Below are positions 10,041-20,089 of a DNA stretch of 64,000 bases, piece after piece (position 1 is the stretch's first letter; each line of letters opens with the position of its first letter). The notes beneath the pieces were generated by a model, which worked only from the letters and a program-made list of their open reading frames with translations, did no database searches and was not told the origin of the DNA. The DNA is taken from assembly GCF_016793485.1 (NCBI RefSeq), contig NZ_JAEULZ010000030.1, forward strand, positions 1 through 64,000, in the 5' to 3' direction. The position numbers and the translations under genes are program-made. This stretch comes from Mesorhizobium sp. (GTDB lineage: Bacteria > Pseudomonadota > Alphaproteobacteria > Rhizobiales > Rhizobiaceae).

Positions 10041-10139
10041 CAACTTCGTCGCCCGGAGCCTATCTCGAAGCCTCGGCGATGCGCATGCCCGGGAACGATT
10101 CCGACAGACGCAGCCCGGCGCGATCAAGCGGAGAATTTC

Positions 10140-11480
10140 ATGGCATCGGCTGCAGAACAACTTGCATCCAATCTGAATTTTGCAGCCTTTGCCAAGGCAG
10201 AGGATCTCAAGAAGCGCATCTGGTTCACCCTCGGCGCTCTCCTTGTCTACCGCCTCGGCACCTACATTCCGCTTCCAGGCATCAATCCCGACGCATTCGC
10301 CCAGGCGTTCAGCCAGCAGTCCGCCGGCGTGCTCGGCATGTTCAACATGTTTGCGGGCGGCGCGGTCGAGCGTATGGCGATTTTCGCCCTCGGCATCATG
10401 CCTTACATTTCGGCCTCCATCATCATGCAGCTCATGACGTCGGTCGTCCCGTCGCTCGAGGCTCTGAAGAAGGAAGGCGAGCAGGGCCGCAAGGTCATCA
10501 ACCAGTACACACGCTACGGCACCGTGCTGCTTGCCATTGTGCAGGCTTACGGCATCTCGATCGGGCTTGAGAGCGGCAACGGCATCGTCACCGATCCCGG
10601 CCTTTTCTTCCGCATAACCGCCGTCATCACGCTGGTCGGTGGCACCATGTTCCTGATGTGGCTCGGCGAGCAGATCACCGCGCGCGGCATCGGCAACGGC
10701 ATCTCGCTCATCATCTTCGCCGGCATCGTGGCCGGCCTGCCGGGCGCCATCTCCGGTACGCTCGAACTCGGCCGCACGGGCGCGCTGTCGACCGGCATCA
10801 TCCTCGGCGTCATCGTGCTGGCAGTCGTCGTCATCGGCGTGATCGTGTTCTTCGAGCGCGCCCAGCGCCGCTTGCTCATCCAGTATCCGAAGCGCCAGGT
10901 TGGCAACCGTATGTTCCAGGGCGACACGTCGCACCTGCCGCTGAAGCTCAACACCGCCGGCGTTATCCCGCCGATCTTCGCGTCGTCGCTGCTGCTGTTG
11001 CCGGCAACCGTGGCCGGCTTCTCCGCGACGACCGAGATGCCGGCATGGGCGTCCACGATGCTGGCTGCGCTCGGCCACGGACAGCCGCTCTACATGTTCC
11101 TTTACGCCGCGATGATTGCGTTCTTCGCTTTCTTCTATACGGCGATCGTCTTCAACCCGAAGGACACCGCCGACCAGTTGAAGAAGCATTCGGGCTTCAT
11201 TCCGGGTTATCGTCCGGGCGAGCGCACCGCAGAGTACATCGATTACGTCCTGACCCGCATCACGGTCGTCGGCGCGATCTACCTTGTGCTGGTCTGCTTG
11301 ATGCCGGAATTCCTCATTTCGGCGACTGGCGTACCTTTCTACCTTGGTGGTACTTCGCTTCTGATTGTGGTCAGTGTTACGCTCGATACGGTGGCGCAGG
11401 TTCAGGGACACCTGATCGCGCACCAGTACGAAGGGCTGATCAAGAAGTCGAAGCTGCGTGGGGGGAAGAGGGGACGATGA
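10140..11480 (+). CDS. secY: protein translocase subunit SecY
   Basis: The 446-residue inner-membrane protein forms the SecYEG channel. It shows ten hydrophobic segments and SecY motifs: [19 protein letters not shown] after the first segment, [20 protein letters not shown] in the second, and [12 protein letters not shown] near the C-terminus. The ATG at 10140 ([20 protein letters not shown]) follows GCGGAGAATTTC; upstream in-frame ATGs lack this support. Its stop overlaps adk as ATGA. No rpmJ follows, which is normal for alphaproteobacteria. Confidence 0.97.
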   Translation: MASAAEQLASNLNFAAFAKAEDLKKRIWFTLGALLVYRLGTYIPLPGINPDAFAQAFSQQSAGVLGMFNMFAGGAVERMAIFALGIMPYISASIIMQLMTSVVPSLEALKKEGEQGRKVINQYTRYGTVLLAIVQAYGISIGLESGNGIVTDPGLFFRITAVITLVGGTMFLMWLGEQITARGIGNGISLIIFAGIVAGLPGAISGTLELGRTGALSTGIILGVIVLAVVVIGVIVFFERAQRRLLIQYPKRQVGNRMFQGDTSHLPLKLNTAGVIPPIFASSLLLLPATVAGFSATTEMPAWASTMLAALGHGQPLYMFLYAAMIAFFAFFYTAIVFNPKDTADQLKKHSGFIPGYRPGERTAEYIDYVLTRITVVGAIYLVLVCLMPEFLISATGVPFYLGGTSLLIVVSVTLDTVAQVQGHLIAHQYEGLIKKSKLRGGKRGR

Positions 11481-12055
11481 GGCTCATTCTGCTTGGTCCG
11501 CCGGGGGCGGGCAAGGGGACGCAAGCACAGCGACTGGTCGAAAAGCACGGTACGCCTCAACTCTCTACCGGAGACATGTTGCGTGCGGCCGTAGCGGCGC
11601 AGACCCCTGTCGGGCTCAAGGCCAAGGCCGTCATGGACGCCGGCGAACTGGTTTCCGACGACATCGTCAACGCGATCGTCGCTGAACGCATCGACCAGCC
11701 CGATTGCGCCAGGGGTTTCATCCTCGACGGCTATCCGCGCACCCTGGTGCAGGCCGATTCTGTCCAGAAGATGCTGTCCGATCGCGGGCTCAAGCTTGAT
11801 GTCGTGATCGAACTGATTGTCGACGACAAGGCGCTGGTTGGCCGCATCGCCAAGCGCGCCGAGGAAACGAAAGCCGCCGGCAAACCTGTCCGCAAGGACG
11901 ATGATCCGGCGGTCTTCCCCGAGCGCCTTCGCGAGTATTACAAGAAGACCGCTCCGCTTATCGGCTATTACTATGCCAAGGGCCTGCTGAAGCAGGTCGA
12001 CGGCATGGCCGACATCGACGACGTGACCGCCCAGATCGGCAAACTGCTGAAATAG
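11477..12055 (+). CDS. adk: adenylate kinase
   Basis: The 192-residue enzyme interconverts AMP, ADP and ATP. It has the P-loop [11 protein letters not shown] at residues 7-17, the AMP-binding region [10 protein letters not shown] and the [10 protein letters not shown] motif. The LID is the short, zinc-free type, which accounts for the length below that of the E. coli enzyme. Translation is coupled to secY by an ATGA overlap, the classical secY-adk arrangement. Confidence 0.97.
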   Translation: MRLILLGPPGAGKGTQAQRLVEKHGTPQLSTGDMLRAAVAAQTPVGLKAKAVMDAGELVSDDIVNAIVAERIDQPDCARGFILDGYPRTLVQADSVQKMLSDRGLKLDVVIELIVDDKALVGRIAKRAEETKAAGKPVRKDDDPAVFPERLREYYKKTAPLIGYYYAKGLLKQVDGMADIDDVTAQIGKLLK

Positions 12056-12081
12056 GGCGTGAAATCGGGTGAAACTGTCGG

Positions 12082-12109
12082 TTGACTGGACTGTGCTGCT
12101 GGACTATAG
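12082..12109 (+). promoter_or_regulatory. candidate sigma-70 promoter before rpsM
   Basis: TTGACT (12082-12087) and CTATAG (12104-12109) are separated by 16 bases in the 212-bp adk-rpsM gap. This fits the alphaproteobacterial housekeeping pattern and would start the alpha-operon block (rpsM-rpsK-rpoA-rplQ), leaving a leader of about 150 bases. This is a sequence prediction only. Confidence 0.45.
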
Positions 12110-12267
12110 CGGCGCATCTTCAGATCAGGCGTGAGGCTGCTCGGTCCTTCGGACAGGGTGGCCTTGTTGAATTTGAAGATACCCGCAAGGGCCGGCCTCC
12201 ACCGGACGCGGGTCAAGAATAACCCGCCGGCCAGCAAAGCTGAACACCGGCCTACATGGAGATGAAG

Positions 12268-12636
12268 ATGGCCCGTATAGCTGGCGTCAACATACCGACC
12301 AACAAGCGCGTCGTGATCGCGCTTCAGTACATTCACGGCATCGGCAAGAAGTTCGCCCAGGAAATCGTCGATAAGGTCGGCATCCCGGCTGAGCGTCGGG
12401 TCAACCAGTTGACCGACGCCGAAGTTCTCCAGATCCGCGAGACGATCGACCGCGACTATCAGGTCGAAGGCGATCTGCGTCGCGAGACCTCGATGAACAT
12501 CAAGCGTCTGATGGACCTCGGCTCCTATCGTGGCCTTCGTCATCGTCGCAACCTGCCTGTGCGCGGGCAGCGCACGCATACCAACGCCCGCACCCGCAAG
12601 GGTCCGGCGAAGGCGATCGCAGGCAAGAAGAAGTAA
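12268..12636 (+). CDS. rpsM: 30S ribosomal protein S13
   Basis: The 122-residue protein starts [20 protein letters not shown] and ends with the S13 signature [20 protein letters not shown]13 bridges to the 50S subunit and to P-site tRNA. An upstream in-frame ATG exists at 12256, but GGAG at 12258-12261 is placed correctly for the ATG at 12268, which gives the conserved start. Confidence 0.97.
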   Translation: MARIAGVNIPTNKRVVIALQYIHGIGKKFAQEIVDKVGIPAERRVNQLTDAEVLQIRETIDRDYQVEGDLRRETSMNIKRLMDLGSYRGLRHRRNLPVRGQRTHTNARTRKGPAKAIAGKKK

Positions 12637-12741
12637 GAATTCCAGGAATCTGGTCGGCGGCCGGCTTCGGCCGATTACCGTCGACCATGGTGTAGCCGCT
12701 GGCATTACGGCGGCGTTGATATCGAACGAAAGGACTACCAT

Positions 12742-13131
12742 ATGGCCAAGGAAGCCGGACGCGTCCGCCGTCGCGAACGCAAGAACATCTCGTCGGGCAC
12801 CGCCCACGTGAACTCGACCTTCAACAACACGATGATCACCATCACCGATGCGCAGGGCAACACGATCGCCTGGTCGTCGGCCGGTGCCCAGGGCTTCAAG
12901 GGTTCGCGCAAGTCGACCCCGTTCGCGGCCCAGATGGCTGCCGAGGATGTCGCCAAGAAGGCACAGGAACACGGCATGCGCATGCTCGAGGTCGAGGTTT
13001 GCGGACCCGGCTCCGGCCGTGAGTCGGCGCTTCGCGCCCTGCAGGCCGGCGGCTTCACGATCACCTCGATCCGTGACGTGACGCCGATCCCGCACAATGG
13101 CTGCCGCCCGCGCAAGAAGCGTCGCGTCTAA
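12742..13131 (+). CDS. rpsK: 30S ribosomal protein S11
   Basis: The 129-residue product contains the S11 motifs [19 protein letters not shown] and the C-terminal [16 protein letters not shown]. It lines the 30S platform near the mRNA exit site. A GAAAGGACTACC region precedes the ATG. The 105-bp gap to rpsM contains a CGGCCGGCTTCGGCCG hairpin. Confidence 0.98.
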   Translation: MAKEAGRVRRRERKNISSGTAHVNSTFNNTMITITDAQGNTIAWSSAGAQGFKGSRKSTPFAAQMAAEDVAKKAQEHGMRMLEVEVCGPGSGRESALRALQAGGFTITSIRDVTPIPHNGCRPRKKRRV

Positions 13132-13248
13132 GTTTTAGCACTGCCGCGCGAGCTCCGGTCACGTCTCCGACAAGACCAGCGCTCCTACACGGCTTTCCAT
13201 GGAGACCGCCACGATTGGATGGTGGCGGCACAACGGAAGGAAGACCCA

Positions 13249-14259
13249 ATGATCCAGAAAAACTGGCAGGAACTCATCAAGCCGAACAAGATCGACTTCT
13301 CGTCGAAGGGTAAGACGCTGACGACGCTCGTCGCCGAGCCCCTGGAGCGCGGATTCGGCCTCACGCTCGGCAACGCCATTCGCCGCGTTCTGCTGTCGTC
13401 GCTGCGCGGCGCAGCCGTCACCGCCGTTCAGATCGACGGCGTGCTGCACGAGTTCTCATCGATATCGGGCGTGCGCGAGGACGTGACCGACATCGTTCTC
13501 AACATCAAGGAAATCGCCATCAAGATGGAAGGCGACGGCCCCAAGCGCATGGTCGTGCGCAAGCAGGGTCCGGGCGCCGTCACGGCAGGTGACATCCAGA
13601 CCGTGGGCGATGTCGAGATTCTCAACCCCGATCATGTGATCTGCACGCTCGACGAGGGTGCCGAGATTCGCATGGAGTTCACCGTCGACACCGGCAAGGG
13701 CTACGTGCCTGCCGACCGCAACCGCGCAGAAGACGCGCCGATCGGCCTCATTCCGGTCGACAGCCTCTACTCGCCGGTGAAGAAGGTCTCCTACAAGGTC
13801 GAGAACACCCGCGAAGGCCAGGTCCTCGACTACGACAAGCTGACCATGTCCATCGAGACCAACGGCTCGGTGACTGGCGAGGACGCCGTCGCGTTCGCAG
13901 CGCGCATCCTGCAGGATCAGCTCGGCCTCTTCGTCAACTTCGACGAGCCGCAGAAGGAAGTCGCGACCGAGGCAGTCACCGAGCTCGCCTTCAACCCGGC
14001 GCTGCTCAAGAAGGTGGACGAACTCGAGCTTTCGGTCCGTTCGGCCAACTGCCTGAAGAACGACAACATCGTCTACATCGGCGATCTGATCCAGAAGACC
14101 GAAGCCGAGATGCTGCGCACTCCGAACTTCGGCCGCAAGTCGCTGAACGAGATCAAGGAAGTGCTGGCGGCTATGGGCCTGCACCTCGGCATGGAAGTGC
14201 CGGATTGGCCGCCGGAGAACATCGAGGACCTCGCAAAGCGTTACGAGGACCAGTACTAA
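13249..14259 (+). CDS. rpoA: RNA polymerase alpha subunit
   Basis: The 336-residue protein carries the alpha N-terminal dimerisation domain ([20 protein letters not shown]) and the C-terminal helix-hairpin-helix domain ([20 protein letters not shown], then [14 protein letters not shown]), which contacts UP elements and activators. The ATG at 13249 follows GGAAGGAAGACCCA and gives [14 protein letters not shown]; the frame is open upstream without a better start. Length is typical. Confidence 0.98.
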   Translation: MIQKNWQELIKPNKIDFSSKGKTLTTLVAEPLERGFGLTLGNAIRRVLLSSLRGAAVTAVQIDGVLHEFSSISGVREDVTDIVLNIKEIAIKMEGDGPKRMVVRKQGPGAVTAGDIQTVGDVEILNPDHVICTLDEGAEIRMEFTVDTGKGYVPADRNRAEDAPIGLIPVDSLYSPVKKVSYKVENTREGQVLDYDKLTMSIETNGSVTGEDAVAFAARILQDQLGLFVNFDEPQKEVATEAVTELAFNPALLKKVDELELSVRSANCLKNDNIVYIGDLIQKTEAEMLRTPNFGRKSLNEIKEVLAAMGLHLGMEVPDWPPENIEDLAKRYEDQY

Positions 14260-14266
14260 GAGAAAA

Positions 14267-14378
14267 CATTCCCAGCAAAAGTTCGGGAATGCGACATAGA
14301 AGAAAGTCGAGCATGGTTCCTAGGACCGGATGTCCGGTCCGACGGCCATGCGGAAAACCATCAGGGGCCGTGGCCCCT
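14267..14378 (+). other. three hairpins in rpoA-rplQ spacer
   Basis: The 145-bp gap contains CATTCCC/GGGAATG (14267-14273 with 14285-14291), GGACCGGA-TG-TCCGGTCC (14323-14340) and AGGGGCC-GT-GGCCCCT (14363-14378). All have perfect stems of 7-8 bp. None is followed by a T-run. They may protect or modulate the rplQ message; that is inference. Confidence 0.5.
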
Positions 14379-14404
14379 TGAACAACTGAAGAAGGAAGAC
14401 AGCC

Positions 14405-14836
14405 ATGCGCCACGGTTTTAGAGGCCGTCGCTTCGCTCGCAGCGTAAGCCACCGCAAGTCCATGTTCGCCAACCTCTCGGTGTCGCTGATCGAGCACGAG
14501 CAGATCACCACGACGCTCGAAAAGGCGAAGGACCTGCGTCCGATCGTCGAGAAGCTGGTGACGCTCGGCAAGCGTGGCGACCTGCACGCCCGCCGCCAGG
14601 TGATCGCCCAGATCGGCAACGACGACGTCGTGAAGCGTCTTTTCGACGTCATCGCCCCGCGTTACGCCACCCGCAACGGCGGCTACCTGCGCATCATGAA
14701 GGCCGGGTTCCGCCAGGGCGACAACGCCGCCATGGCCGTGATCGAGTTCGTCGATCGCGACATGTCGGCGAAGGGCGCCGGCGACCGCGCCCGCGCAGAG
14801 GCCGAGGATGCCGACAACGAGTCCGCTGCGGCCTGA
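14405..14836 (+). CDS. rplQ: 50S ribosomal protein L17
   Basis: The 143-residue protein begins [20 protein letters not shown] and has the L17 block [20 protein letters not shown]. It ends in an acidic/Ala tail typical of rhizobial L17. The ATG follows GAAGAAGGAAGACAGCC. It is the last gene of the ribosomal cluster and is followed 26 bp later by a strong terminator. Confidence 0.98.
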   Translation: MRHGFRGRRFARSVSHRKSMFANLSVSLIEHEQITTTLEKAKDLRPIVEKLVTLGKRGDLHARRQVIAQIGNDDVVKRLFDVIAPRYATRNGGYLRIMKAGFRQGDNAAMAVIEFVDRDMSAKGAGDRARAEAEDADNESAAA

Positions 14837-14861
14837 TCCCGGTCTCCGGATCGAGAGTTTT

Positions 14862-14888
14862 AAGGGGCCTTCGGGCCCCTTTTGTTTT
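14862..14888 (+). terminator. Rho-independent terminator of ribosomal cluster
   Basis: AAGGGGCC-TTC-GGGCCCCTT followed by TTGTTTTG forms a GC-rich stem with a T-rich tail directly after rplQ. It is the clear end of the alpha-operon transcript. Confidence 0.88.
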
Positions 14889-14902
14889 GCCCCCTTCGGG
14901 CC

Positions 14903-16063
14903 TCAGCAGCCGATGATGTAGCGGCTGTATCTGCCAAGCAGCCGTTTTCCGATCTCGATTATCGTCAGGCTGATGGCAAACACGACGCTGGTGTAGAGCA
15001 GGAAATCCGTTATCGGTTCGCCGACATGCGGAGAGAGCGCCATGGGCATGCGCATCAGCGCTGCGATGACGATCGCGTGCACGAAGTAGATCCCGAAGCT
15101 ATTGCGGGCGATATAGCGAAGCGGCTTGGCCGCGTATCCACCCCATAGCGCGAAGAAGCCGCAGAAGAGGAAAAAGCCGACATACTTCTGGATCAGCATC
15201 AGGTCGAAACCGAGCGGCATCACGCCGTCGCCGGGCGCGCGTTCTATGTTGCTTGTGTCGTTGAGGATGAGGGCCTGCACGGCAGCGATTGCTAAGATCA
15301 GGCAGGCGAGCAGCGCGACAGGAAGAGGGCGGGCGACAAAGGCCATGATCCGCTCGCGGTACTCGCAGAATAGCATTCCGAACATGTATATGTTGGCGAA
15401 GTAGAGGAAGCTGTGGAACGGGTTGAGGTTTGCGATCGGCCGGTGGACCCACATGGCGACAACGAAGGCTGCCGCCACGATGCCGTATCGCAGTTGCGCC
15501 GGCAGCCGGATGAAGCGGTCGAACAGCGGTGATGCCAGGAAAACAAGGAAGATGAAGGGCATGTACCAGTAGGCATTCACCATCCTGCCTGTCGCCATCA
15601 GAACCACCAGCTCGACGAAACCGTTCCGTGGATAGGCCATGCCATCCTTCACCATCGTGACGTAAAAGGTTCCCGAGGCGATCTCTGCCAGCGCTACGGG
15701 CAGGCCGATGAAGAGATAGGGCAGGCCGATATAGAGGGCCTTTCGGCGCATGAACTCGCCGAACGCCATGCGTTCGAAGAACACCTGTCTGTAAAGGAAG
15801 CCGGAGATGAAGACGAAATAGGCCGTACCGCTGTTGATGAGCGACGGAACGATGTTGAGTAGCGAAATGCCTGCGGCGGTTGGGTCTTCGTCCGCGAAAT
15901 GGGTCCACGCGAGTGCGAACGTGTGACCGGATACGATCATCACGATAGCCAGTGCACGGAAATACTCGATGTAGGCGATGTGTTCGCGGGACGATGATTT
16001 CTGGGGAACCGCCTGTGGGTCACCCGTTGCGCGGCCCGCGTTTAACGATGCGATCTGGCTCAT
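14903..16063 (-). CDS. membrane acyltransferase, type 3 family
   Basis: The protein of about 386 residues has roughly ten hydrophobic segments and the acyltransferase-3 opening HIAYIEYFRALAIVMIVSGH. Such enzymes O-acylate surface polysaccharides or lipids at the inner membrane. The substrate cannot be told. No strong Shine-Dalgarno marks the start: ATGs at 16063 (MSQIASLNAG) and 16102 (MIKTEGPACL) are both possible, and 16063 is chosen because it lies nearer the first membrane segment. The gene converges on the ribosomal terminator and is divergent from the Deg protease. Confidence 0.85.
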   Translation of the reverse strand: MSQIASLNAGRATGDPQAVPQKSSSREHIAYIEYFRALAIVMIVSGHTFALAWTHFADEDPTAAGISLLNIVPSLINSGTAYFVFISGFLYRQVFFERMAFGEFMRRKALYIGLPYLFIGLPVALAEIASGTFYVTMVKDGMAYPRNGFVELVVLMATGRMVNAYWYMPFIFLVFLASPLFDRFIRLPAQLRYGIVAAAFVVAMWVHRPIANLNPFHSFLYFANIYMFGMLFCEYRERIMAFVARPLPVALLACLILAIAAVQALILNDTSNIERAPGDGVMPLGFDLMLIQKYVGFFLFCGFFALWGGYAAKPLRYIARNSFGIYFVHAIVIAALMRMPMALSPHVGEPITDFLLYTSVVFAISLTIIEIGKRLLGRYSRYIIGC

Positions 16064-16279
16064 GGGAGACTCAAGGCATGCCGGACCTTCAGTTTTTATC
16101 ATGCGCTGCACGAAACAGTGTAAAATCAATCGCAGCGGTTAATGTCATCGCGCAGCTGCGCGATGACGCCGGGGCCATCCCAGACGTATTCATGCCCCTG
16201 GCAAGTATTGCAGCCATTTATTTTGCACATTCGTCAGGAAAATGGCATCCGTTCTGCCCGAATGGCTTGAGGGAATCGA

Positions 16280-17755
16280 ATGCGCGCGACGCAGATTTTT
16301 GTTTTGGTGCTTGGCCTTTGCGTTGCCGGCGTGGCAGCCATGTCACATGTTGCGTCCGCGCAGGAAAGTGAAGGCCTTAGCGACGTTTTGACTGACCTGT
16401 TGCGCGGATCGGACGGCGCACCTGCGGGCCCCGACCGGCGCGTGCCATTCGGTCGCGAGGAAATGCAGCTTTCGTTCGCCCCGCTGGTCAAGGAAACGGC
16501 CCCGGCCGTCGTTAACGTCTACGCATCGAAGAAGCCCCGCGAAGTCCGCTCGCCCTTCGAAGGAGATCCTTTCTTCGAGCAGTTTTTCGGCCGGCAGATG
16601 CGCCCCCGCGAACAGAATTCGCTGGGCTCCGGCGTAATCGTCGACGCCAGCGGCCTGGTCGTCACCAACCATCACGTCATCCGCGGCGCGGACGAAGTGA
16701 AGGTTGCCATGTCGGATGGTCGCGAGTTCACCAGCAAGGTGCTGCTGCAGGACGAGTCCCTCGATCTGGCTGTCCTGAAGATCGACTCGCCCGACCCGTT
16801 CCCGGTCGTTCCGATCGGCGATTCCGACGCACTCCAGGTCGGCGATCTCGTGCTTGCCGTGGGCAATCCGTTCGGCGTCGGACAGACGACGACCAGCGGA
16901 ATCGTTTCGGCGCTCGCTCGCAGCCACGTGGGCATTTCTGATTTCGGCTTCTTCATCCAGACCGATGCCGCCATCAATCCCGGCAATTCCGGCGGCGCCC
17001 TCATCAACATGGGCGGCCAGCTCGTCGGCATCAACACTGCCATCTTCAGCCGAAGCGGCGGCTCAATCGGCATCGGCTTCGCCATTCCATCGAACATGGT
17101 GCGCGCGGTCACGCAAGCAGCCGCGAATGGCAGCGACTTCTTCGAACGGCCTTATATCGGCGCCGATTTTGAGGTGGTATCGGCTCAGATCGCGGAAGCG
17201 CTTGCAATGCCGCGCCCGGCCGGTGCGCTGGTTTCGTCCGTCGAACCAAATGGGCCGGCGGCCAAAGCCGGACTGCGGCCAGGCGATGTCATCCTTTCCA
17301 TGAATGGTGGAACCATCGAGCATCCGGATGCGCTCGCCTACCGATTGGCAACGCAGAACATCGACACCACGGTGGAACTCACCGTGCTCAGCCAGAGCGA
17401 GGAAAAGACCCTTACCGTGCAACTGATCCGCGCTCCGGAGGGCACCGCGGCCGAACCGGTCACCATTCGGGGCCGCACGCCCTTTGCCGGCGCCAAGATT
17501 GCGGAATTGTCTCCGCGTCTCGCCCAGCGCCTCGGCCTCGACGCCGACATAAAGGGCGTCGCGGTGGTCGACATTGACGGCGGCTCACCTGCCGCCCGGT
17601 TTGGCTTCCTGCCGCGAGACATCGTACGCGAGATAAATGGCGAAGAAATCGACACGGCGGCAAAATTCCGGGAGCTCGCCGAGTCACAGTCGCGCTGGTG
17701 GCGGTTCACGGTCGAGCGCGACGGCAAGCTGCTGCGCCAGACGCTGCGGTTCTGA
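16280..17755 (+). CDS. Deg/HtrA-type periplasmic serine protease
   Basis: The 491-residue protein begins with a signal peptide (residues 1-28, cleavage near SAQES). The trypsin-like domain shows the catalytic triad His132 (TNHHVI), Asp162 (SLDLAVLK) and Ser237 (NPGNSGGAL). Two PDZ domains follow, around residues 285-370 and 390-485. The family degrades or refolds misfolded envelope proteins. It is transcribed divergently from the acyltransferase with about 200 bp between, and is followed 12 bp later by rarA. It could be called DegP-like or DegQ-like; I cannot decide between them. Confidence 0.93.
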   Translation: MRATQIFVLVLGLCVAGVAAMSHVASAQESEGLSDVLTDLLRGSDGAPAGPDRRVPFGREEMQLSFAPLVKETAPAVVNVYASKKPREVRSPFEGDPFFEQFFGRQMRPREQNSLGSGVIVDASGLVVTNHHVIRGADEVKVAMSDGREFTSKVLLQDESLDLAVLKIDSPDPFPVVPIGDSDALQVGDLVLAVGNPFGVGQTTTSGIVSALARSHVGISDFGFFIQTDAAINPGNSGGALINMGGQLVGINTAIFSRSGGSIGIGFAIPSNMVRAVTQAAANGSDFFERPYIGADFEVVSAQIAEALAMPRPAGALVSSVEPNGPAAKAGLRPGDVILSMNGGTIEHPDALAYRLATQNIDTTVELTVLSQSEEKTLTVQLIRAPEGTAAEPVTIRGRTPFAGAKIAELSPRLAQRLGLDADIKGVAVVDIDGGSPAARFGFLPRDIVREINGEEIDTAAKFRELAESQSRWWRFTVERDGKLLRQTLRF

Positions 17756-17767
17756 TGGCGAGGTGCG

Positions 17768-19081
17768 ATGGCCGATCTCTTCGGCGCTGACGACCAGAAG
17801 CCCGTCAGGATCACTACGGCGCCGCTCGCCGAGCGCCTGCGTCCGAAAACGCTCGGTGAGGTGGTGGGCCAGGAACACCTCACCGGAGAGGACGGCGCCC
17901 TCACGCGCCTGATCCAGTCCGGCTCCCTCGGGTCGATGATCTTCTGGGGGCCGCCCGGCACGGGCAAGACGACAGTTGCGCGCCTGCTGGCCGGCGAGAC
18001 CAATCTGGCGTTCGAGCAGATTTCGGCGATCTTCTCAGGCGTCGCAGACCTGAAGAAGGTGTTTGAGGCCGCGCGCCTGCGCCGTCAGAATGGCCGCCAG
18101 ACCCTTCTGTTCGTCGACGAAATCCATCGCTTCAACCGTGCCCAGCAGGACAGTTTCCTACCCGTCATGGAGGATGGCACCGTCGTGCTTGTCGGCGCGA
18201 CGACCGAAAACCCGTCCTTCGAGCTGAACGCCGCGCTTTTGTCCCGCGCCCGCGTGCTGGTCTTCCACACGCTCGGCGAGGAAAGCCTGCACACGTTGCT
18301 CGCCCATGCAGAGGAAGTAGAGGGCAGGCCGCTTCCGCTCGATGACGAGGCGAGGGCGGTCCTGATCAGGATGGCCGACGGCGACGGCCGCGCCTCGCTG
18401 ACCCTCGCGGAGGAAGTATGGCGCGCCGCCCGGCCCGGAGAGATATTCGATGCCGACGCTCTGCAGCGGGTCGTCCAACGCCGCGCGCCGGTCTACGACA
18501 AGGGGCAGGACGGTCACTACAATCTGATTTCGGCCCTGCACAAGTCGGTGCGCGGCTCCGATCCAGATGCGGCGCTCTACTATCTTGCGCGCATGCTGGA
18601 TGCCGGCGAGAACCCGCTCTATCTCGGCCGCCGGCTGGTGCGCATGGCAACCGAGGACATCGGCCTCGCCGACCCGCAGGCGCTGGTCGTCGCGCTCGCG
18701 GCCAAGGACGCCTACGACTATCTCGGCTCGCCCGAGGGCGAACTGGCGCTCGCCGAAGCGACCGTCTATCTCGCGACCGCGCCAAAATCGAACGCCGTCT
18801 ACACCGCCTACAAGGCTGCAACGCGCGCCGCTAAGGAGTTCGGTTCCCTCCTACCGCCAAAGCACATCCTCAACGCGCCGACCAAGCTGATGAAGGAAGA
18901 GGACTACGGCGCGGGCTACCAATACGACCACGACCAGCCCGACGCCTTTTCCGGTCAGGATTATTTCCCCGAAAAGATGGGCCGCCAGACCTTCTACGAC
19001 CCGCCTGAGCGCGGTTTCGAGCGCGAAATCCGCAAGCGCCTAGAATACTGGTCGAAGATCAGGCGCGAGCGGGAAAGATAG
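17768..19081 (+). CDS. rarA: replication-associated recombination protein RarA (MgsA)
   Basis: The 437-residue AAA+ ATPase has Walker A GPPGTGKTT at residues 61-69, Walker B LLFVDEIH near 113-120 and sensor-1 GATTENPSFELNAALLSR. A C-terminal tetramerisation region follows (LLPPKHILNAPTKLMKEEDY). RarA acts at stalled replication forks. It starts 12 bp after the protease gene, so the two are probably cotranscribed, a common alphaproteobacterial pair. Confidence 0.95.
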   Translation: MADLFGADDQKPVRITTAPLAERLRPKTLGEVVGQEHLTGEDGALTRLIQSGSLGSMIFWGPPGTGKTTVARLLAGETNLAFEQISAIFSGVADLKKVFEAARLRRQNGRQTLLFVDEIHRFNRAQQDSFLPVMEDGTVVLVGATTENPSFELNAALLSRARVLVFHTLGEESLHTLLAHAEEVEGRPLPLDDEARAVLIRMADGDGRASLTLAEEVWRAARPGEIFDADALQRVVQRRAPVYDKGQDGHYNLISALHKSVRGSDPDAALYYLARMLDAGENPLYLGRRLVRMATEDIGLADPQALVVALAAKDAYDYLGSPEGELALAEATVYLATAPKSNAVYTAYKAATRAAKEFGSLLPPKHILNAPTKLMKEEDYGAGYQYDHDQPDAFSGQDYFPEKMGRQTFYDPPERGFEREIRKRLEYWSKIRRERER

Positions 19082-19100
19082 AAGTACCAATTTTACCGGA

Positions 19101-19128
19101 CGGCAATAAATTAAAGAAATTTTTGCCG
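19101..19128 (+). repeat. AT-rich inverted repeat after rarA
   Basis: CGGCAA (19101-19106) and TTGCCG (19123-19128) flank an AT-only interior that also pairs partly. The segment is markedly AT-rich against its surroundings and lies between rarA and the HNH gene. It may act as a terminator for rarA or mark the edge of an inserted segment. Confidence 0.4.
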
Positions 19129-19215
19129 CTCTGATTTTCCTCTACTTAAATCTGCATATGCTTACTGAACATTGAGAGCGATCTTGCCTTGGTATGCCAG
19201 TGCGGAGCACAGGCT

Positions 19216-19638
19216 ATGGCTGAAAGCTGGTGGACCGATGGCTGTCGTGGCTGGTGCGCCTATTGTGGTCGGAAGATGAGGACTCGCAAGGGGCCCTCAA
19301 ATGCAAAGACATGTTCTACAAAAGATCATCTCATCCCCAAGGCGGAGGGAGGTGTCGTCACGATTCCCTGCTGCCGGGAATGCAATTTAGCCAAGGGCAG
19401 GCTTTCGATCGCCGAATTTATTGAATCCAGTTATTTTTTAGCAGTCCGAGTTGTCACCAGGCCACAACAATGGTCCATGACCAAACTGTTTAACGCGCTG
19501 GAACTGGCCGTCGTTAAAAGGCGACATCCCAAAGCAACTAGCGGAATGAACCGTCCAGCAGATATTCCGGTTTTAAGACTGCCCGAAAAGCCGATTCCTT
19601 CTCCGCCCCGCTTCAGAAGAGACCTTTTTCACACCTAG
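19216..19638 (+). CDS. HNH-type endonuclease-like protein
   Basis: The 140-residue protein has a zinc-binding HNH pattern: WCAYCG, then TKDHLIPKAEGG, then CCRECNLAKG, which gives the CxxC...DH...CxxCN arrangement. Such domains are metal-dependent nucleases in restriction, homing or phage proteins. The start ATG at 19216 has GGAG eight bases upstream; the frame extends to TTG at 19189. The gene uses visibly more A/T than its neighbours and sits alone between rarA and crcB, suggesting a recently acquired single gene. Its biological target is unknown. Confidence 0.7.
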   Translation: MAESWWTDGCRGWCAYCGRKMRTRKGPSNAKTCSTKDHLIPKAEGGVVTIPCCRECNLAKGRLSIAEFIESSYFLAVRVVTRPQQWSMTKLFNALELAVVKRRHPKATSGMNRPADIPVLRLPEKPIPSPPRFRRDLFHT

Positions 19639-19681
19639 TTGATGCGTTGACGAATAGGTGCAGCAAGGCGATACAAGTTCG

Positions 19682-20059
19682 ATGCTCCACCTCATCCTCG
19701 TCGCTGTCGGCGGCGCCATAGGCGCTACGCTCCGCCATCTGGTGAATCTGGCCAGCCTGCGGCTGTTCGGCCCGAATTTTCCCTGGGGCACCGTGGCGAT
19801 CAACATCGCCGGGTCATTCGCGATGGGCGTGTTCATCGAACTGCTTGCGCGTCGCTTCAACGCCTCAAGCGAACTGCGCCTGTTCGTGGCGACGGGAATT
19901 CTCGGCGGCTTCACGACCTTCTCGGCCTTCTCGCTCGATTTCGCGACCCTGTGGGAGCGCGGCGAAGCGATGCCTGCCGTTGGTTATGCTGTCGCCAGCG
20001 TCGTCGGCGCCATCGCGGCGATCTTCCTTGGAATGTGGCTCGCAAGAACGGTCGGCTGA
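19682..20059 (+). CDS. crcB: fluoride ion exporter CrcB/Fluc
   Basis: The 125-residue membrane protein has four hydrophobic segments and CrcB motifs GGAIGATLRHL and GTVAINIAGSFAMG, then GFLGGFTTFS-like GILGGFTTFSAFSLD. Dimers form dual-topology fluoride channels. ATG at 19682 gives the conserved MLHLILVAVGGA start; an in-frame GTG lies at 19658. I saw no fluoride riboswitch in the short upstream gap. It is followed 30 bp later by the pseudouridine synthase gene. Confidence 0.93.
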   Translation: MLHLILVAVGGAIGATLRHLVNLASLRLFGPNFPWGTVAINIAGSFAMGVFIELLARRFNASSELRLFVATGILGGFTTFSAFSLDFATLWERGEAMPAVGYAVASVVGAIAAIFLGMWLARTVG

Positions 20060-20089
20060 TGCTATTGCGCGGCCTTGAAGGTTTGAGCG

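Noticed and set aside
19639-19681. Fluoride riboswitch before crcB
   Set aside because: The upstream gap is only about 40 bp after the HNH stop and shows no riboswitch-like conserved core.
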